Notes under the pieces: generated by a model
Databases searched by the model: none
What the model saw: the letters and a program-made list of their open reading frames with translations, nothing else
What the model was told of the DNA's origin: nothing
Shown: positions 52,618 through 61,876 of the stretch, in pieces
How the letters are laid out: each line of letters opens with the position of its first letter
Numbering within the stretch: the stretch's first letter is position 1
DNA from: QAMX01 sp964515055
Lineage (GTDB): Bacteria; Bacillota; Clostridia; Oscillospirales; QAMX01
Direction of reading: 5' to 3'
NCBI GenBank assembly: GCA_964515055.1
Contig: CAZEUG010000001.1
Location: 62,001 to 126,000, forward strand
Length of the DNA stretch: 64,000 nucleotides
Made by a program: the position numbers and the translations under genes

Positions 52618-54309
52618 GTGAAATTCTCAGAAATGCCTTATGAACGGGAGGGTATTCGAACGACCTGCGACGTGATTCGCGCCGCTGCACAGGCCGTCCG
52701 GACATCCGGCTCGGCAGCAGACGTGTTGACGCAGTACGACTGCTTCAAACGTGAAGCGGAGCGAGTCTATACCATGCAGTCGCTCAGCTATATCCGACAC
52801 ACCGTGGATACGCGTGATGTGTTCTATGATGCGGAAAATGCATATTACGATGAATGTATGCCGAAATTTGAGGCCGCTGTGCTGGATTTTTATCGAGCCA
52901 TGCTGGAATCGCCGTTCCACACGGAGCTGGAACAGACGCTCGGCAGCCTGTGGTTCCGGAATGCAGCGCTGCAGCTGAAGGGGATGGACGAACGTGTCAT
53001 TCCGGAAATGCAGGAGGACAACGCCATCTGCAGCGAATATAAAAAACTGCTGGCCTCTGCCCGGATTCCGTGGGACGGCGAAACGGTGAACCTTGCGCAG
53101 CTGCGCGCCTACCAGCTGTCGCCCGACCGCAACGTCCGCAAACGCGCTTATGCGGCGCGGACGGCATTCTTTCAGGAACACGCCGACCGGCTGGACGAAA
53201 TCTTTGACCGGCTGGTGAAGCTCCGTACCGCCGAGGCGAACAAGCTCGGCTATGCATCGTTCACCGATCTGGGCTATGTCCGCATGATGCGAAACAGCTA
53301 CAACCGGGACGATGTCGAACGCTTCCGCACACAGGTCAAACAGGTCATTGTTCCGTTGGCGGAAAAGCTGCACGAAGCGCGGCGGAAAAAGCTGAAGCTG
53401 GACGCCCTCAAATTCTATGATGAGGATGTCTTCGAACCAGACGGCAACCCGGAACCGGACGGAACGCCGGAAGAAATGTTCGAGGCCGGTCGCAGGATGT
53501 ATGGTGAGCTGTCTGAGGAGACACACGTTTTTTTCGAATACATGATCGAGCACGAGCTCTTTGACGCACAGGCCAAGGAAGGCAAATCCGGCGGCGGATA
53601 CTGCACCACGCTGCCAATGTACAGAGCACCGTTCGTTTTTTCCAACTTCAACGGAACCAGCGAGGACGTCGATACGTTGACACATGAATGCGGCCATGCC
53701 TTCAACTTCTATCTGGCACGCGATATGCAGGTGCTGGAATACCGGGAATCGACGCTGGATGTCGCAGAAATTCACTCTATGTCGATGGAATTCTTCACGG
53801 AAAACTGGATGCCTCTCTTTTTTGGCAAGGATGCACGGCGCTACTGTGCCATGCATCTGGCGGCGGCACTGATCTTTTTGCCGTATGGCTGCCTGGTCGA
53901 TGAATTTCAGCACGAAGTCTATGACCACCCGGAGATGACCCCGGCTGAGCGGAAGGCGACCTGGCGCCGCCTGGAGCAGGTGTATCAGCCGCATCTGGAC
54001 TATGACGGAGATCCGTTCTTTGGCGCGGGTGGCCTCTGGCAGCGCCAGACCCATATTTATGAGCGCCCCTTTTATTACATCGATTACTGCGTGGCGCAAA
54101 CCTGTGCGCTACAATATCGCATCTGGATGCAGACGGATTTCCGCGCCGCGTGGGACAGCTATTGCGCACTGGCCAAAAAGTCCGGCTCTGTCCGCCTGAC
54201 AGAGCTGCTGGCAGAGGCCGGACTGCGCTCGCCGTTCGAAGACGGATGTATGCAGTTTGTCGCGGAGCACGCCGAGGCTATCCTAAACGAACTGACAGAA
54301 GAAGACTGA
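52618..54309 (+). CDS. M3 family oligoendopeptidase
   Basis: This 563-residue zinc metallopeptidase has the HExxH-type motif HECGHAF (residues about 356-362, nt 53683 onward) and the third ligand region around ESTLDVAEIHSMSMEFF. Such enzymes cut short peptides in the cytoplasm. The GTG at 52618 starts the natural protein (KFSEMPYEREGI); the frame upstream is noncoding and crosses the promoter. The length fits PepF-like members. Confidence 0.9.
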   Translation: MKFSEMPYEREGIRTTCDVIRAAAQAVRTSGSAADVLTQYDCFKREAERVYTMQSLSYIRHTVDTRDVFYDAENAYYDECMPKFEAAVLDFYRAMLESPFHTELEQTLGSLWFRNAALQLKGMDERVIPEMQEDNAICSEYKKLLASARIPWDGETVNLAQLRAYQLSPDRNVRKRAYAARTAFFQEHADRLDEIFDRLVKLRTAEANKLGYASFTDLGYVRMMRNSYNRDDVERFRTQVKQVIVPLAEKLHEARRKKLKLDALKFYDEDVFEPDGNPEPDGTPEEMFEAGRRMYGELSEETHVFFEYMIEHELFDAQAKEGKSGGGYCTTLPMYRAPFVFSNFNGTSEDVDTLTHECGHAFNFYLARDMQVLEYRESTLDVAEIHSMSMEFFTENWMPLFFGKDARRYCAMHLAAALIFLPYGCLVDEFQHEVYDHPEMTPAERKATWRRLEQVYQPHLDYDGDPFFGAGGLWQRQTHIYERPFYYIDYCVAQTCALQYRIWMQTDFRAAWDSYCALAKKSGSVRLTELLAEAGLRSPFEDGCMQFVAEHAEAILNELTEED

Positions 54310-54348
54310 ATCCCGGAAAACAGACAGAAAAAAAGGAAGTGCATCCCC

Positions 54349-55281
54349 ATGTCACACATTTATCAATCGGCTGACCAGCTGATCGGCAAAACACCGCTGC
54401 TGGAGCTCACGCATCTCGAACGCCAATACGGCCTGCAGGCGCGGCTCCTGGCCAAGCTGGAAGGCATGAACCCCGCCGGCTCGGCCAAGGATCGCGTCGC
54501 AAAAGCCATGATTGAGGATGCGGAAGCTCGTGGCATCCTCACAAAGGATTCCACACTGATCGAACCCACCTCCGGCAATACCGGTATCGGCCTGGCAGCG
54601 GTCGCAGCTGCACGCGGCTATCGGCTCATCATTGTCATGCCGGATACGATGTCGGTGGAGCGATGCAAGCTGATGCGTGCCTATGGCGCAGAGCTTGTCC
54701 TGTCGGACGGAAAAAAGGGAATGCAGGGCGCGATTGATAAGGCCGAGGAGCTGGCGCGCACCATCCCGAATAGCCTGATCGCCGGTCAGTTTGTCAATCC
54801 GGCGAACCCGGATGCGCACTACCGGACAACCGGCCCGGAAATTTTTGCGGATACCGACGGCTGCGTCGATGCGTTCGTGGCCGGCGTTGGCACCGGTGGC
54901 ACCATCACCGGCGTCGGCCGGTACCTGAAGGAGCAGCGCTCCACGATTCAGATCGTCGCCGTGGAACCGGCAACCTCCGCCGTGCTCTCCGGTGGAACGG
55001 CAGGCGCACACGGACTGCAGGGGATTGGCGCCGGGTTCATCCCGGAGGTGCTGGATCAGTCGGTCTACGATGAGGTCATCACTGTCACTGATGAGGACGC
55101 CATGCGAACGGCGCGGGAAATCGGACAGAAAGAGGGCATCCTGGTTGGAATTTCCTCCGGCGCAGCTGCATTTGCAGCCATGGGGCTGGCCAGACGGCCG
55201 GAGCTGAAGGGCAAAACGATCGTCGTGCTGCTGCCGGATACGGGAGAACGCTATCTGTCTACGGCGCTGTATGCCGACTGA
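54349..55281 (+). CDS. cysK: Cysteine synthase A
   Basis: This 310-residue PLP enzyme joins sulfide with O-acetylserine. The cofactor lysine is in MNPAGSAKDRVAKAMI, PTSGNTGIGLAAVAA binds the substrate, and VGTGGTITGVGRYLKE is the cofactor-phosphate loop. The gene follows the peptidase by 39 bp with an AGGAAG ribosome site. Its presence near metA suggests local sulfur amino-acid synthesis. Confidence 0.95.
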   Translation: MSHIYQSADQLIGKTPLLELTHLERQYGLQARLLAKLEGMNPAGSAKDRVAKAMIEDAEARGILTKDSTLIEPTSGNTGIGLAAVAAARGYRLIIVMPDTMSVERCKLMRAYGAELVLSDGKKGMQGAIDKAEELARTIPNSLIAGQFVNPANPDAHYRTTGPEIFADTDGCVDAFVAGVGTGGTITGVGRYLKEQRSTIQIVAVEPATSAVLSGGTAGAHGLQGIGAGFIPEVLDQSVYDEVITVTDEDAMRTAREIGQKEGILVGISSGAAAFAAMGLARRPELKGKTIVVLLPDTGERYLSTALYAD

Positions 55282-55334
55282 GGCGGCGCCGTGTACGGCA
55301 TTGAACGTGTGCGGAAAGGGTTTGTAGGCTTTGT

Positions 55335-56081
55335 ATGGATATTTCACTACGGTACGAGGAACGGGGAACCGGCTTCCCACTGATTCTGCTGCACGGCAAC
55401 GGGGAGAACCACTCCTACTTCGCCCATCAGCTGGACGCGTTTGCCGGAACGTATCATGTGTTCGCGCCCGACACACGTGGACACGGCGCAACGCCAAGAG
55501 GGACGGCGCCGATGACCATTCGCCAGTTCGCAGATGATCTGCTGGAGTTTCTGTCGGCGCATCAGCTGGAACAGGTTCACCTGCTCGGCTTTTCGGATGG
55601 TGGCAACACGGCACTCTGCTTCGCCCTGACCCATCCGGAACGTGTCCGGTCGCTCGTCTTAAACGGCGCCAATCTGCATCCGTCCGGCGTTCGCCGGAGA
55701 ACGCAGTGGCCGATCGAATGGGGATACCGCGTGGCGAGCTGCTTCGCCCGAAAAAGCGCAGCGGCCGCACGCCACGCGGAGCTGCTCGGCCTCATGGTCA
55801 ACGATCCCATGATTCCGCCCGAAGCGCTGACAGCCCTGCACATCCCGACACTGGTCATTGCAGGTACGCACGATATGATTCTGCGCCGCCATACCGAGCA
55901 GATCGCCCGACTGCTTCCCAATGCGGAACTGGCCATTCTGCCGGGCAATCATTTTCTCGCCAGTCGCCGCCCGGGCGATTTCAACCGTCGGGTCGCGGCA
56001 TTCCTTCAAAAACACACCCCGCCTGCGAAAATGCACGCAGAGAGCGGGGGCTGTCCGCTGAATCCGGACGTTTGTTCATAA
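55335..56081 (+). CDS. Alpha/beta hydrolase
   Basis: This 248-residue hydrolase has the oxyanion-hole HGNGENH near residue 20, the nucleophile elbow GFSDGGNTAL (Ser), an aspartate in GTHDMILRRH and the catalytic histidine in LPGNHF. It is a small soluble esterase/lipase-like enzyme; the substrate is unknown. It follows cysK by 53 bp and may be cotranscribed. Confidence 0.9.
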   Translation: MDISLRYEERGTGFPLILLHGNGENHSYFAHQLDAFAGTYHVFAPDTRGHGATPRGTAPMTIRQFADDLLEFLSAHQLEQVHLLGFSDGGNTALCFALTHPERVRSLVLNGANLHPSGVRRRTQWPIEWGYRVASCFARKSAAAARHAELLGLMVNDPMIPPEALTALHIPTLVIAGTHDMILRRHTEQIARLLPNAELAILPGNHFLASRRPGDFNRRVAAFLQKHTPPAKMHAESGGCPLNPDVCS

Positions 56082-56088
56082 ATATCAA

Positions 56089-56117
56089 TTGAAACGCCCA
56101 ACCGGATATGATATAAT
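56089..56117 (+). promoter_or_regulatory. Promoter of the SpoVB-like flippase gene
   Basis: TTGAAA at 56089-56094 and TATAAT at 56112-56117 have a 17-bp spacer. The start codon is about 30 bp further on. Confidence 0.85.
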
Positions 56118-56148
56118 ATATCCCATATGACTTGCAGAGAAAGGAACG

Positions 56149-57792
56149 GTGCGACGGTTGGAAAATCAACGAAAAAACAGCATTGCCGCCGGCGCGACTG
56201 TCTTGATAGCCGCGAACTTTATTGTCAAAATCATCGGCGTGGTCTATAAAATTCCGCTGGCCAACATCCTCGGCCAGGATGGAATGGGATATTTGAGCTC
56301 AGCCTACGAAATTTATCAGCTGCTGCTGACCATCTTCGCGTCCGGCGGTGCCATGGCCGTCTCCAAAATGGTGGCGGAGAGCATTGCGCTGGCGCGTTAT
56401 TCAGAGGTTCGGAAGGAAGTCCGGTTGATGGCCACCGTCTTTTTCGTGGTCGGTGGAACCGGAACGGCCATCATGCTGTTCGGGAGCGGCATCTTCGCAC
56501 GCTCCGTCAGTACGGAACAGGCCAAATACTGCATCATGGTGCTTTCCCCGGCCATTTTCTTCCTGTCCATGTCCTGCGTCTTCCGCGGATATTATCAGGG
56601 CATCCAGAACATGAAGCCAACGGGTCTGTCCCAGATCATTGAGGCATTCTTCAAACTGCTGATCGGCATCGGCTTTGCGCTGCTGCTGAAGGAAATGGCA
56701 TATTCGGAGGAATATGTTGCGGCGGGTGCCATTTCCGGCACCTCCATCAGCACCATGATCGGTGCGGCGATTCTGCTGTTTATGTTCTGCTCACCCGCCA
56801 ACCGGAGACAGCTCCGGGAATTGTCGGCGCGTGGCGGGAAGGTGCGCTCTAATCGCGCCATCCTCCGGCAGTTTATTCACCTGGCCATTCCGCTCACCAT
56901 GAGCTCCATGGTCGTCAATCTGACGGGAGTGCTTGACCTGTTCCTGATCTATAAACGGCTTCAGGATTCCGGCCTCGATCAGACCATGGCAAACGCCGCA
57001 TACGGCGGCTATAAGGGCTACGCGCAGACGCTGTTCAATCTGCCGCCCTCCATCATCTCCTCCCTGAACGTCAGCATCGTTCCGGCACTTTCCGCGGCGT
57101 ATGTCGCCAAAAACAGCAAGCGCATTCGGTATCTGCTCCGCCGCGCCATCAAGCTCGTGATCGCTCTCGCCATGCCGTGCGCGGTGGGTCTGCTCGTGCT
57201 GGCTGGCCCCATTCAGCGGATGCTGTTCCCGGCTCGTCTGGATGAGATCGAAGCGGTGACGCCGCTGCTGCAAATTCTGGGCATCGCGTCCTTCTGGACG
57301 TGCCTTTCCACCCTGTCAACGGCCATGCTCCAATCCATCGGCAAAATGCGTGTGCCGGTCTATTCGCTCATCGCGGGCGGCATCGTCAAGCTGACGGTGA
57401 ACTACATCCTGATCGGCATTCCGAGCATCGGCATGACCGGCGCACCGATCGGAACGCTGCTCTGCTACCTGACCATTTTCGCCATCAACTACAGCTGCTT
57501 CCTGCGGGAAGTCCGGTACCGCATTCCGGTTTCGCGGGTGGTACTCAAGCCTCTGCTGGCGTCTGCGGCCATGGGTGCCTGTGCATACGGCGTCCAGAAG
57601 GTATGCGCCGGCGTGATCGGCGATGCGAAGGCGACGCTGCTGGCCATTTGCCTGGCCGTCGCAGTGTACGGCATCGTGATGCTCCTGATCGGCGGAATCA
57701 ACGAAAACGACATTCAAATGCTGCCGAAAGGCGCGTGGATTGCGCGTCTGCTCAAAAAAATGCACCTGCTAAAGGAAAAACCGGTTCGCTGA
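56149..57792 (+). CDS. SpoVB/MurJ-like polysaccharide flippase (MOP superfamily)
   Basis: This 547-residue membrane protein has about fourteen hydrophobic segments and the typical opening AAGATVLIAANFIVKIIGVVYKIPLANILG (over two blocks) with LGQDGMGYLSSAYEIYQLLL and FRGYYQGIQNMKPTGLSQIIEA. It is a lipid-linked precursor flippase of the SpoVB/stage V sporulation branch, which can also serve general wall synthesis. The start may be GTG at 56149 or TTG at 56158; neither has an ideal ribosome site. Confidence 0.9.
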   Translation: MRRLENQRKNSIAAGATVLIAANFIVKIIGVVYKIPLANILGQDGMGYLSSAYEIYQLLLTIFASGGAMAVSKMVAESIALARYSEVRKEVRLMATVFFVVGGTGTAIMLFGSGIFARSVSTEQAKYCIMVLSPAIFFLSMSCVFRGYYQGIQNMKPTGLSQIIEAFFKLLIGIGFALLLKEMAYSEEYVAAGAISGTSISTMIGAAILLFMFCSPANRRQLRELSARGGKVRSNRAILRQFIHLAIPLTMSSMVVNLTGVLDLFLIYKRLQDSGLDQTMANAAYGGYKGYAQTLFNLPPSIISSLNVSIVPALSAAYVAKNSKRIRYLLRRAIKLVIALAMPCAVGLLVLAGPIQRMLFPARLDEIEAVTPLLQILGIASFWTCLSTLSTAMLQSIGKMRVPVYSLIAGGIVKLTVNYILIGIPSIGMTGAPIGTLLCYLTIFAINYSCFLREVRYRIPVSRVVLKPLLASAAMGACAYGVQKVCAGVIGDAKATLLAICLAVAVYGIVMLLIGGINENDIQMLPKGAWIARLLKKMHLLKEKPVR

Positions 57793-57806
57793 ACAAACAG
57801 CACTTT

Positions 57807-58823
57807 CTATCGCCAATCCAGCAGGACGCCGAGCGCTTCACGCCGATTCTCCGCCAACAGGCGGTACGCCTCCGGCGCACGGTCGGCCGGGAACCGATGC
57901 GTGATCAGTGATGAAACGGACATCGTGTGGTCGGCTAACCGCTCCAGATAATCCTGCAAATCCCTGCGCAGCGTGAACGGTTCACCGGGAACGTCCGGTG
58001 GCATATGAACGGTGGCGTTGTGCGCGCCGATGATGGAAAGCCCACGCAGATTGACTGTGTTCAGATCGAGCGTGGAACGCCCGCGAGGGCTGCTCAGAAT
58101 CACCAGCCGCCCGTGCGCTTCCAATGCATCCACCTCCGCCGCAATGCGCGCCGGGTCGCCTGTCGCATCGAATGCCAGATCGGCCGCACGGCCGCGGTTC
58201 ATGCGCCGAATGAGCGCACCGGCCGCTGCCGGATCTTCCGTCGTGGGATATACGCCACAGTCATCGGGCAAAAGCCGCAGCCGCAGGGGCGAACGATCCC
58301 ATACGAATACGGAACCGGCACCGCTCAGCCGCGCCAGGCGTGCGGCGAATTGACCAATCAACCCTGCACCAAAAACGGCAACGGTTTCGCCGAGTCGGAT
58401 GTGCGCAAAGCGGACACCGCCCATCGCAATCTGTGCGATCACGCCGAAAACGGCATCCTCCGCAGACACCGATTCCGGGACGGAAACCACTTCAAAAACC
58501 GAACGACAGACCGTCTGAGCGTGTCGGCCGGGGGATACCACCCGCTGCCCGATCATGGAAGAATCGACACCGGCACCGACTGCGCTGACGCGCCCCACGT
58601 TGGAATAGCCCGGCAGCAGAGGATACGTAAAGAGCGGCTGCCAGCTCGAGTCCGCATCGGCCTCCGCATACAGCTGCGTCAATTCCGTCCCCGTGCTGAT
58701 CAGCGAATATTCGGTCTGAATCTGAATTTCGTTCGCACCGGGTATCGGCCTGTCGCAGGTCTCTACAGCACAGACACCGGGCGACCGGAAGACGATGTGC
58801 TTGTTGGCAAATCCCTCAGACAT
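57807..58823 (-). CDS. Zinc-type (MDR) alcohol dehydrogenase-like protein
   Basis: This 338-residue protein is a medium-chain dehydrogenase: N-terminal GroES-like fold with EYSLISTGTELTQLY, then a Rossmann domain with VAVFGAGLIGQFAARLARL and FVWDRSPLRLRLL. Its catalytic zinc ligands are not the classic set, so its substrate is likely a sugar or polyol and not ethanol. I start at the ATG at 58823, with GAGGG eight bases upstream. It converges on the flippase gene and follows the trk terminator. Confidence 0.85.
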   Translation of the reverse strand: MSEGFANKHIVFRSPGVCAVETCDRPIPGANEIQIQTEYSLISTGTELTQLYAEADADSSWQPLFTYPLLPGYSNVGRVSAVGAGVDSSMIGQRVVSPGRHAQTVCRSVFEVVSVPESVSAEDAVFGVIAQIAMGGVRFAHIRLGETVAVFGAGLIGQFAARLARLSGAGSVFVWDRSPLRLRLLPDDCGVYPTTEDPAAAGALIRRMNRGRAADLAFDATGDPARIAAEVDALEAHGRLVILSSPRGRSTLDLNTVNLRGLSIIGAHNATVHMPPDVPGEPFTLRRDLQDYLERLADHTMSVSSLITHRFPADRAPEAYRLLAENRREALGVLLDWR

Positions 58824-58844
58824 AAAAAAATCCCTCATCCATCC

Positions 58845-58886
58845 AAAAAAAGATCAGGCGCCCGGCCACTGGACCGGGCGCCTGAT
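58845..58886 (-). terminator. Intrinsic terminator of the trk operon
   Basis: A perfect 13-bp stem (58853-58865 with 58874-58886) is followed on the minus strand by seven T (58851-58845). It lies two bases after the trkH stop. Confidence 0.9.
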
Positions 58887-58887
58887 T

Positions 58888-60393
58888 TTATGATATGCGC
58901 TGGGAAGCGGAAATGTGACGACGTTTTTTATCGGGACGGGATGTTGAACGGTGCCGATGCCACAGCGCCGGAGAAAACAGCATCAGCATCGGGAAGATTT
59001 CGAGCCGTCCGATCAGCATGAGGATGCTCAGCACAAACTTGGAAAACCACGTCAGCGAGGAAAAATTGCCGACTGGCCCGACAATGGAGCCAAAGCCGGG
59101 GCCAACGTTGCTGATGCACGTCAGAACGGATGAAAAGGTCGTTTCAAAATCCAACCCGTTCAGAGAAATGCAGAGCAGACCGCAGAGGAAAATGCCGGTA
59201 TACGTCAGGAAGTAGAGGTTGGCGCCGGACACGGTTTCCTCATCCAGTGTTTCACCACTGAGCCGAATCACATCGGAGGAATGCGGATGCGAGAGGCGGC
59301 GCAGCTCACGGCGAACGGATTTGACGAGAATCAGGAATCGGGAGCACTTCAGACCACCGGCAGTCGAACCGGCACATCCGCCGAGGAACATGACAAACCA
59401 GAGCACCATCTGCGACAGCATCGGCCACTGCGAATAGTCGGCGGTGGCGAAACCGGTCGTCGAAACGATGGAGGCCAGCTGGAAGGAGGAGTAGCGGAGC
59501 GCGGTCGAGAAGGTGCCGTAGACCGACAGCGTGTTGATGGTCATGGTGGCCAGCGAAACGGCGAGAATCAGCAGATATACACGGAATTCTTCATCCCGGA
59601 ACGCCTCCGATGCCTTTTTCATCAAAATCAGATAGAACAGGTTGAAGTTGATGGAAAACAGAAACATGAAAACCGTCACCACGACGTCGATGTACACGCT
59701 GTCGAACGCCGAAATGCCGGCGTTGCGCGTGGAAAAACCGCCGGTTCCCGCGTTGGAGAACGCGTGTGTCACCGCATCAAAGAAGGACATTCCGCCCGCC
59801 AGAAACAGCAGCATCTCAACCACCGTCAGGGCAAAATAGATGCTGTACAGAATCAATGCGGAATGTCGCATTTTGGGCACCAGCTTCCCGACAGACGGGC
59901 CAGGCGATTCAGCGCGCAGAATGTGCATATCCCGCCCGCTGGAGAGCGGGACAATCGCCAGCACGAAGACGAGTACGCCCATCCCGCCAATCCAGATGGA
60001 AAAGCAGCGCCAGAAGGAAATGCAGCGCGGCAGGGATTCCACATCGGCCAGTACAGTAGCACCGGTCGTTGTAAAGCCGGAGACAATCTCAAAAAACGCG
60101 TCAAACACGTTCGGAATGGCACGGCTGATGACGAACGGCATGGCACCGAAAATCCCCAGCAGAATCCAGGAAAGCGAGACAATCGCGAAGCCTTCCCGCG
60201 CATAAATGGAATGGTTGTCTGTTTTCAGGAAGAAGGAAGCGCAGCTGAAAAGCAACAGAACGGCGATGGTTACGAGAAAGGCCAGCGTTTCCTGTTCACG
60301 ATTCAAAAGCCCAACAAAAACGGGCAGCAGCATCAACAGTGCGATGCAGCGCAGAATCAGGCAGAGCGTTCTGCCGACTTGTCGGTAATTCAT
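58888..60393 (-). CDS. trkH: TrkH family potassium uptake membrane subunit
   Basis: This 501-residue membrane protein has the four pore-loop repeats of the TrkH/KtrB family, with glycine filter segments such as VSGFTTTGATV, NAGTGGFSTRNAG, IVSTTGFATADY and CISNVGPGFG. It imports K+ together with the regulator encoded just upstream. The gap to trkA is only six bases. Confidence 0.94.
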   Translation of the reverse strand: MNYRQVGRTLCLILRCIALLMLLPVFVGLLNREQETLAFLVTIAVLLLFSCASFFLKTDNHSIYAREGFAIVSLSWILLGIFGAMPFVISRAIPNVFDAFFEIVSGFTTTGATVLADVESLPRCISFWRCFSIWIGGMGVLVFVLAIVPLSSGRDMHILRAESPGPSVGKLVPKMRHSALILYSIYFALTVVEMLLFLAGGMSFFDAVTHAFSNAGTGGFSTRNAGISAFDSVYIDVVVTVFMFLFSINFNLFYLILMKKASEAFRDEEFRVYLLILAVSLATMTINTLSVYGTFSTALRYSSFQLASIVSTTGFATADYSQWPMLSQMVLWFVMFLGGCAGSTAGGLKCSRFLILVKSVRRELRRLSHPHSSDVIRLSGETLDEETVSGANLYFLTYTGIFLCGLLCISLNGLDFETTFSSVLTCISNVGPGFGSIVGPVGNFSSLTWFSKFVLSILMLIGRLEIFPMLMLFSPALWHRHRSTSRPDKKRRHISASQRIS

Positions 60394-60399
60394 GCGCTC

Positions 60400-61755
60400 T
60401 CACCTCAAAATATCCGACAGGTCTGTCAGATTCTGCTCCATGGTGATGAGAACGACGCTGTCCCCCTCGCAGAGCATATCGTTCCCGCCGGGGATGATGA
60501 CACGCCCGCCGCGATGAATGACCGCCAGCAGGATGCCACGGCGAATGGGCAGATCGCGCAGCGGAATCCCGGTCAGACCGGCCTTGGCGCGCACGCGGAA
60601 TTCAAGCGCCTCGACGCGGCCATTCACAATGCGGTGCAGCGTTTCCACACTGCTGCCAGTGGAATTGGACAGTGCCCGGACGAAGCGGATAATGTCGTTT
60701 GCAATCAGCTGACGGGGCGAAACGATGGTTCCGGCACAGATGTTGCCGTACATATCCAGAATGTCCGTTCGTTCGACTTTTGTGAAAATTTTGGGGATGT
60801 TACGCGTCTGGCCAAAGAGAGAAATCAGCAGATTCATTTCGTCCGAGTCCGATGCTGAGACCAGAACATCCGTGTCGTCAATGTCTTCAGATTGCAGCAA
60901 CTCCTGATCGTTAGCGCGGCCATTCAGAATGATGGCCTGCGGTAGCATATCCGACAATTCACGGCAGCGAGCGGCATCTGCCTCTAAAATCTTGACTTCC
61001 ATGCCCATTTCGCAGAGCTGCCGAGCCAGGTAGTAGCTGGTACGTCCGCCACCGATGATAAAGACCGAGCGAACCTTCTGCTGGACGATGCCGATGGCCT
61101 TGAGGAACAGGCTGATTTCCAGCGGAGAAGAGGTGATCGTGACGTGATCTCCAATCTGCAGCTGGAAGGAGCCGTCCGGAATAAAAATTTCCTCGCCGCG
61201 CTGAACGGCACAAATCAGCACCCGAACCTTGAACTTCTCATAAATCGACATCAGTGCCATACCGTCCAGCTCACTGCCGTCCGGAATGCGGAATTCGATC
61301 AGCTCAATCCGTCCCTTTGCAAAAAAGTCGATATTCAATGCGTTGGGGAAACGGAGACGGCGCGACATTTCCGTCGCTGCGGCCAGCTCCGGATTGACGG
61401 TCATGGAGAGGCCAAGCTCTTCCTTCATCTCAATCAGCTGATCAGCGTATTCCGGATTCCGAATCCGCGCAATGGTCTTCCCGGCACCGAGCTTTCTGCC
61501 AACGAGACAGGCCAGGATGTTCAGCTCATCCCCGGAGGTGGCGGCAATCAGCAGATCAGCCCGATCTACCCCGGCCTCCTTCTGCACGGACAGACTGGCA
61601 CCGTTCCCGTGAATCACAAGAACATCCAGCACGTCCATCAGGTTTTTCAGGTTATCGAGATTGGAATCTATCACGGTAATATCATGTTTCTCACGGGAAA
61701 GCTGATCAGCCAGAGCAAACCCAACCTTCCCATCGCCAATGATGACAATTTTCAA
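60400..61755 (-). CDS. trkA: Trk potassium transporter regulatory subunit TrkA
   Basis: This 451-residue cytoplasmic protein has two RCK halves, each with a NAD-binding Rossmann motif (IVIIGDGKVGFALADQL and VFIIGGGRTSYYLARQL) and a TrkA_C domain. It gates the TrkH channel according to nucleotide state. I place the start at TTG 61755, seven bases after GGAGG, which gives a normal (L/M)KIVIIGDG opening; the 61779 start is upstream of that site. Confidence 0.93.
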   Translation of the reverse strand: MKIVIIGDGKVGFALADQLSREKHDITVIDSNLDNLKNLMDVLDVLVIHGNGASLSVQKEAGVDRADLLIAATSGDELNILACLVGRKLGAGKTIARIRNPEYADQLIEMKEELGLSMTVNPELAAATEMSRRLRFPNALNIDFFAKGRIELIEFRIPDGSELDGMALMSIYEKFKVRVLICAVQRGEEIFIPDGSFQLQIGDHVTITSSPLEISLFLKAIGIVQQKVRSVFIIGGGRTSYYLARQLCEMGMEVKILEADAARCRELSDMLPQAIILNGRANDQELLQSEDIDDTDVLVSASDSDEMNLLISLFGQTRNIPKIFTKVERTDILDMYGNICAGTIVSPRQLIANDIIRFVRALSNSTGSSVETLHRIVNGRVEALEFRVRAKAGLTGIPLRDLPIRRGILLAVIHRGGRVIIPGGNDMLCEGDSVVLITMEQNLTDLSDILR

Positions 61756-61805
61756 GAGGAACCTCCATATTGACGGCAAATGCCGTTGGTAGAAACGTTA
61801 CGCCT

Positions 61806-61834
61806 ATTATACTCGCCGGACAGGTAAATGTCAA
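61806..61834 (-). promoter_or_regulatory. Consensus promoter of trkA-trkH
   Basis: On the minus strand TTGACA (61834-61829) and TATAAT (61811-61806) have a 17-bp spacer, about 50 bp before the start. Confidence 0.9.
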
Positions 61835-61876
61835 CCAGTCCCTTCAAGCTGCGGCCACAGAAGCGCCGGTCTGTGA

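Noticed and set aside
59281..60858. Open frame of 525 codons antisense to trkH
   Set aside because: It has a shadow composition (Gln/His/Arg-rich) over an obvious membrane transporter gene.
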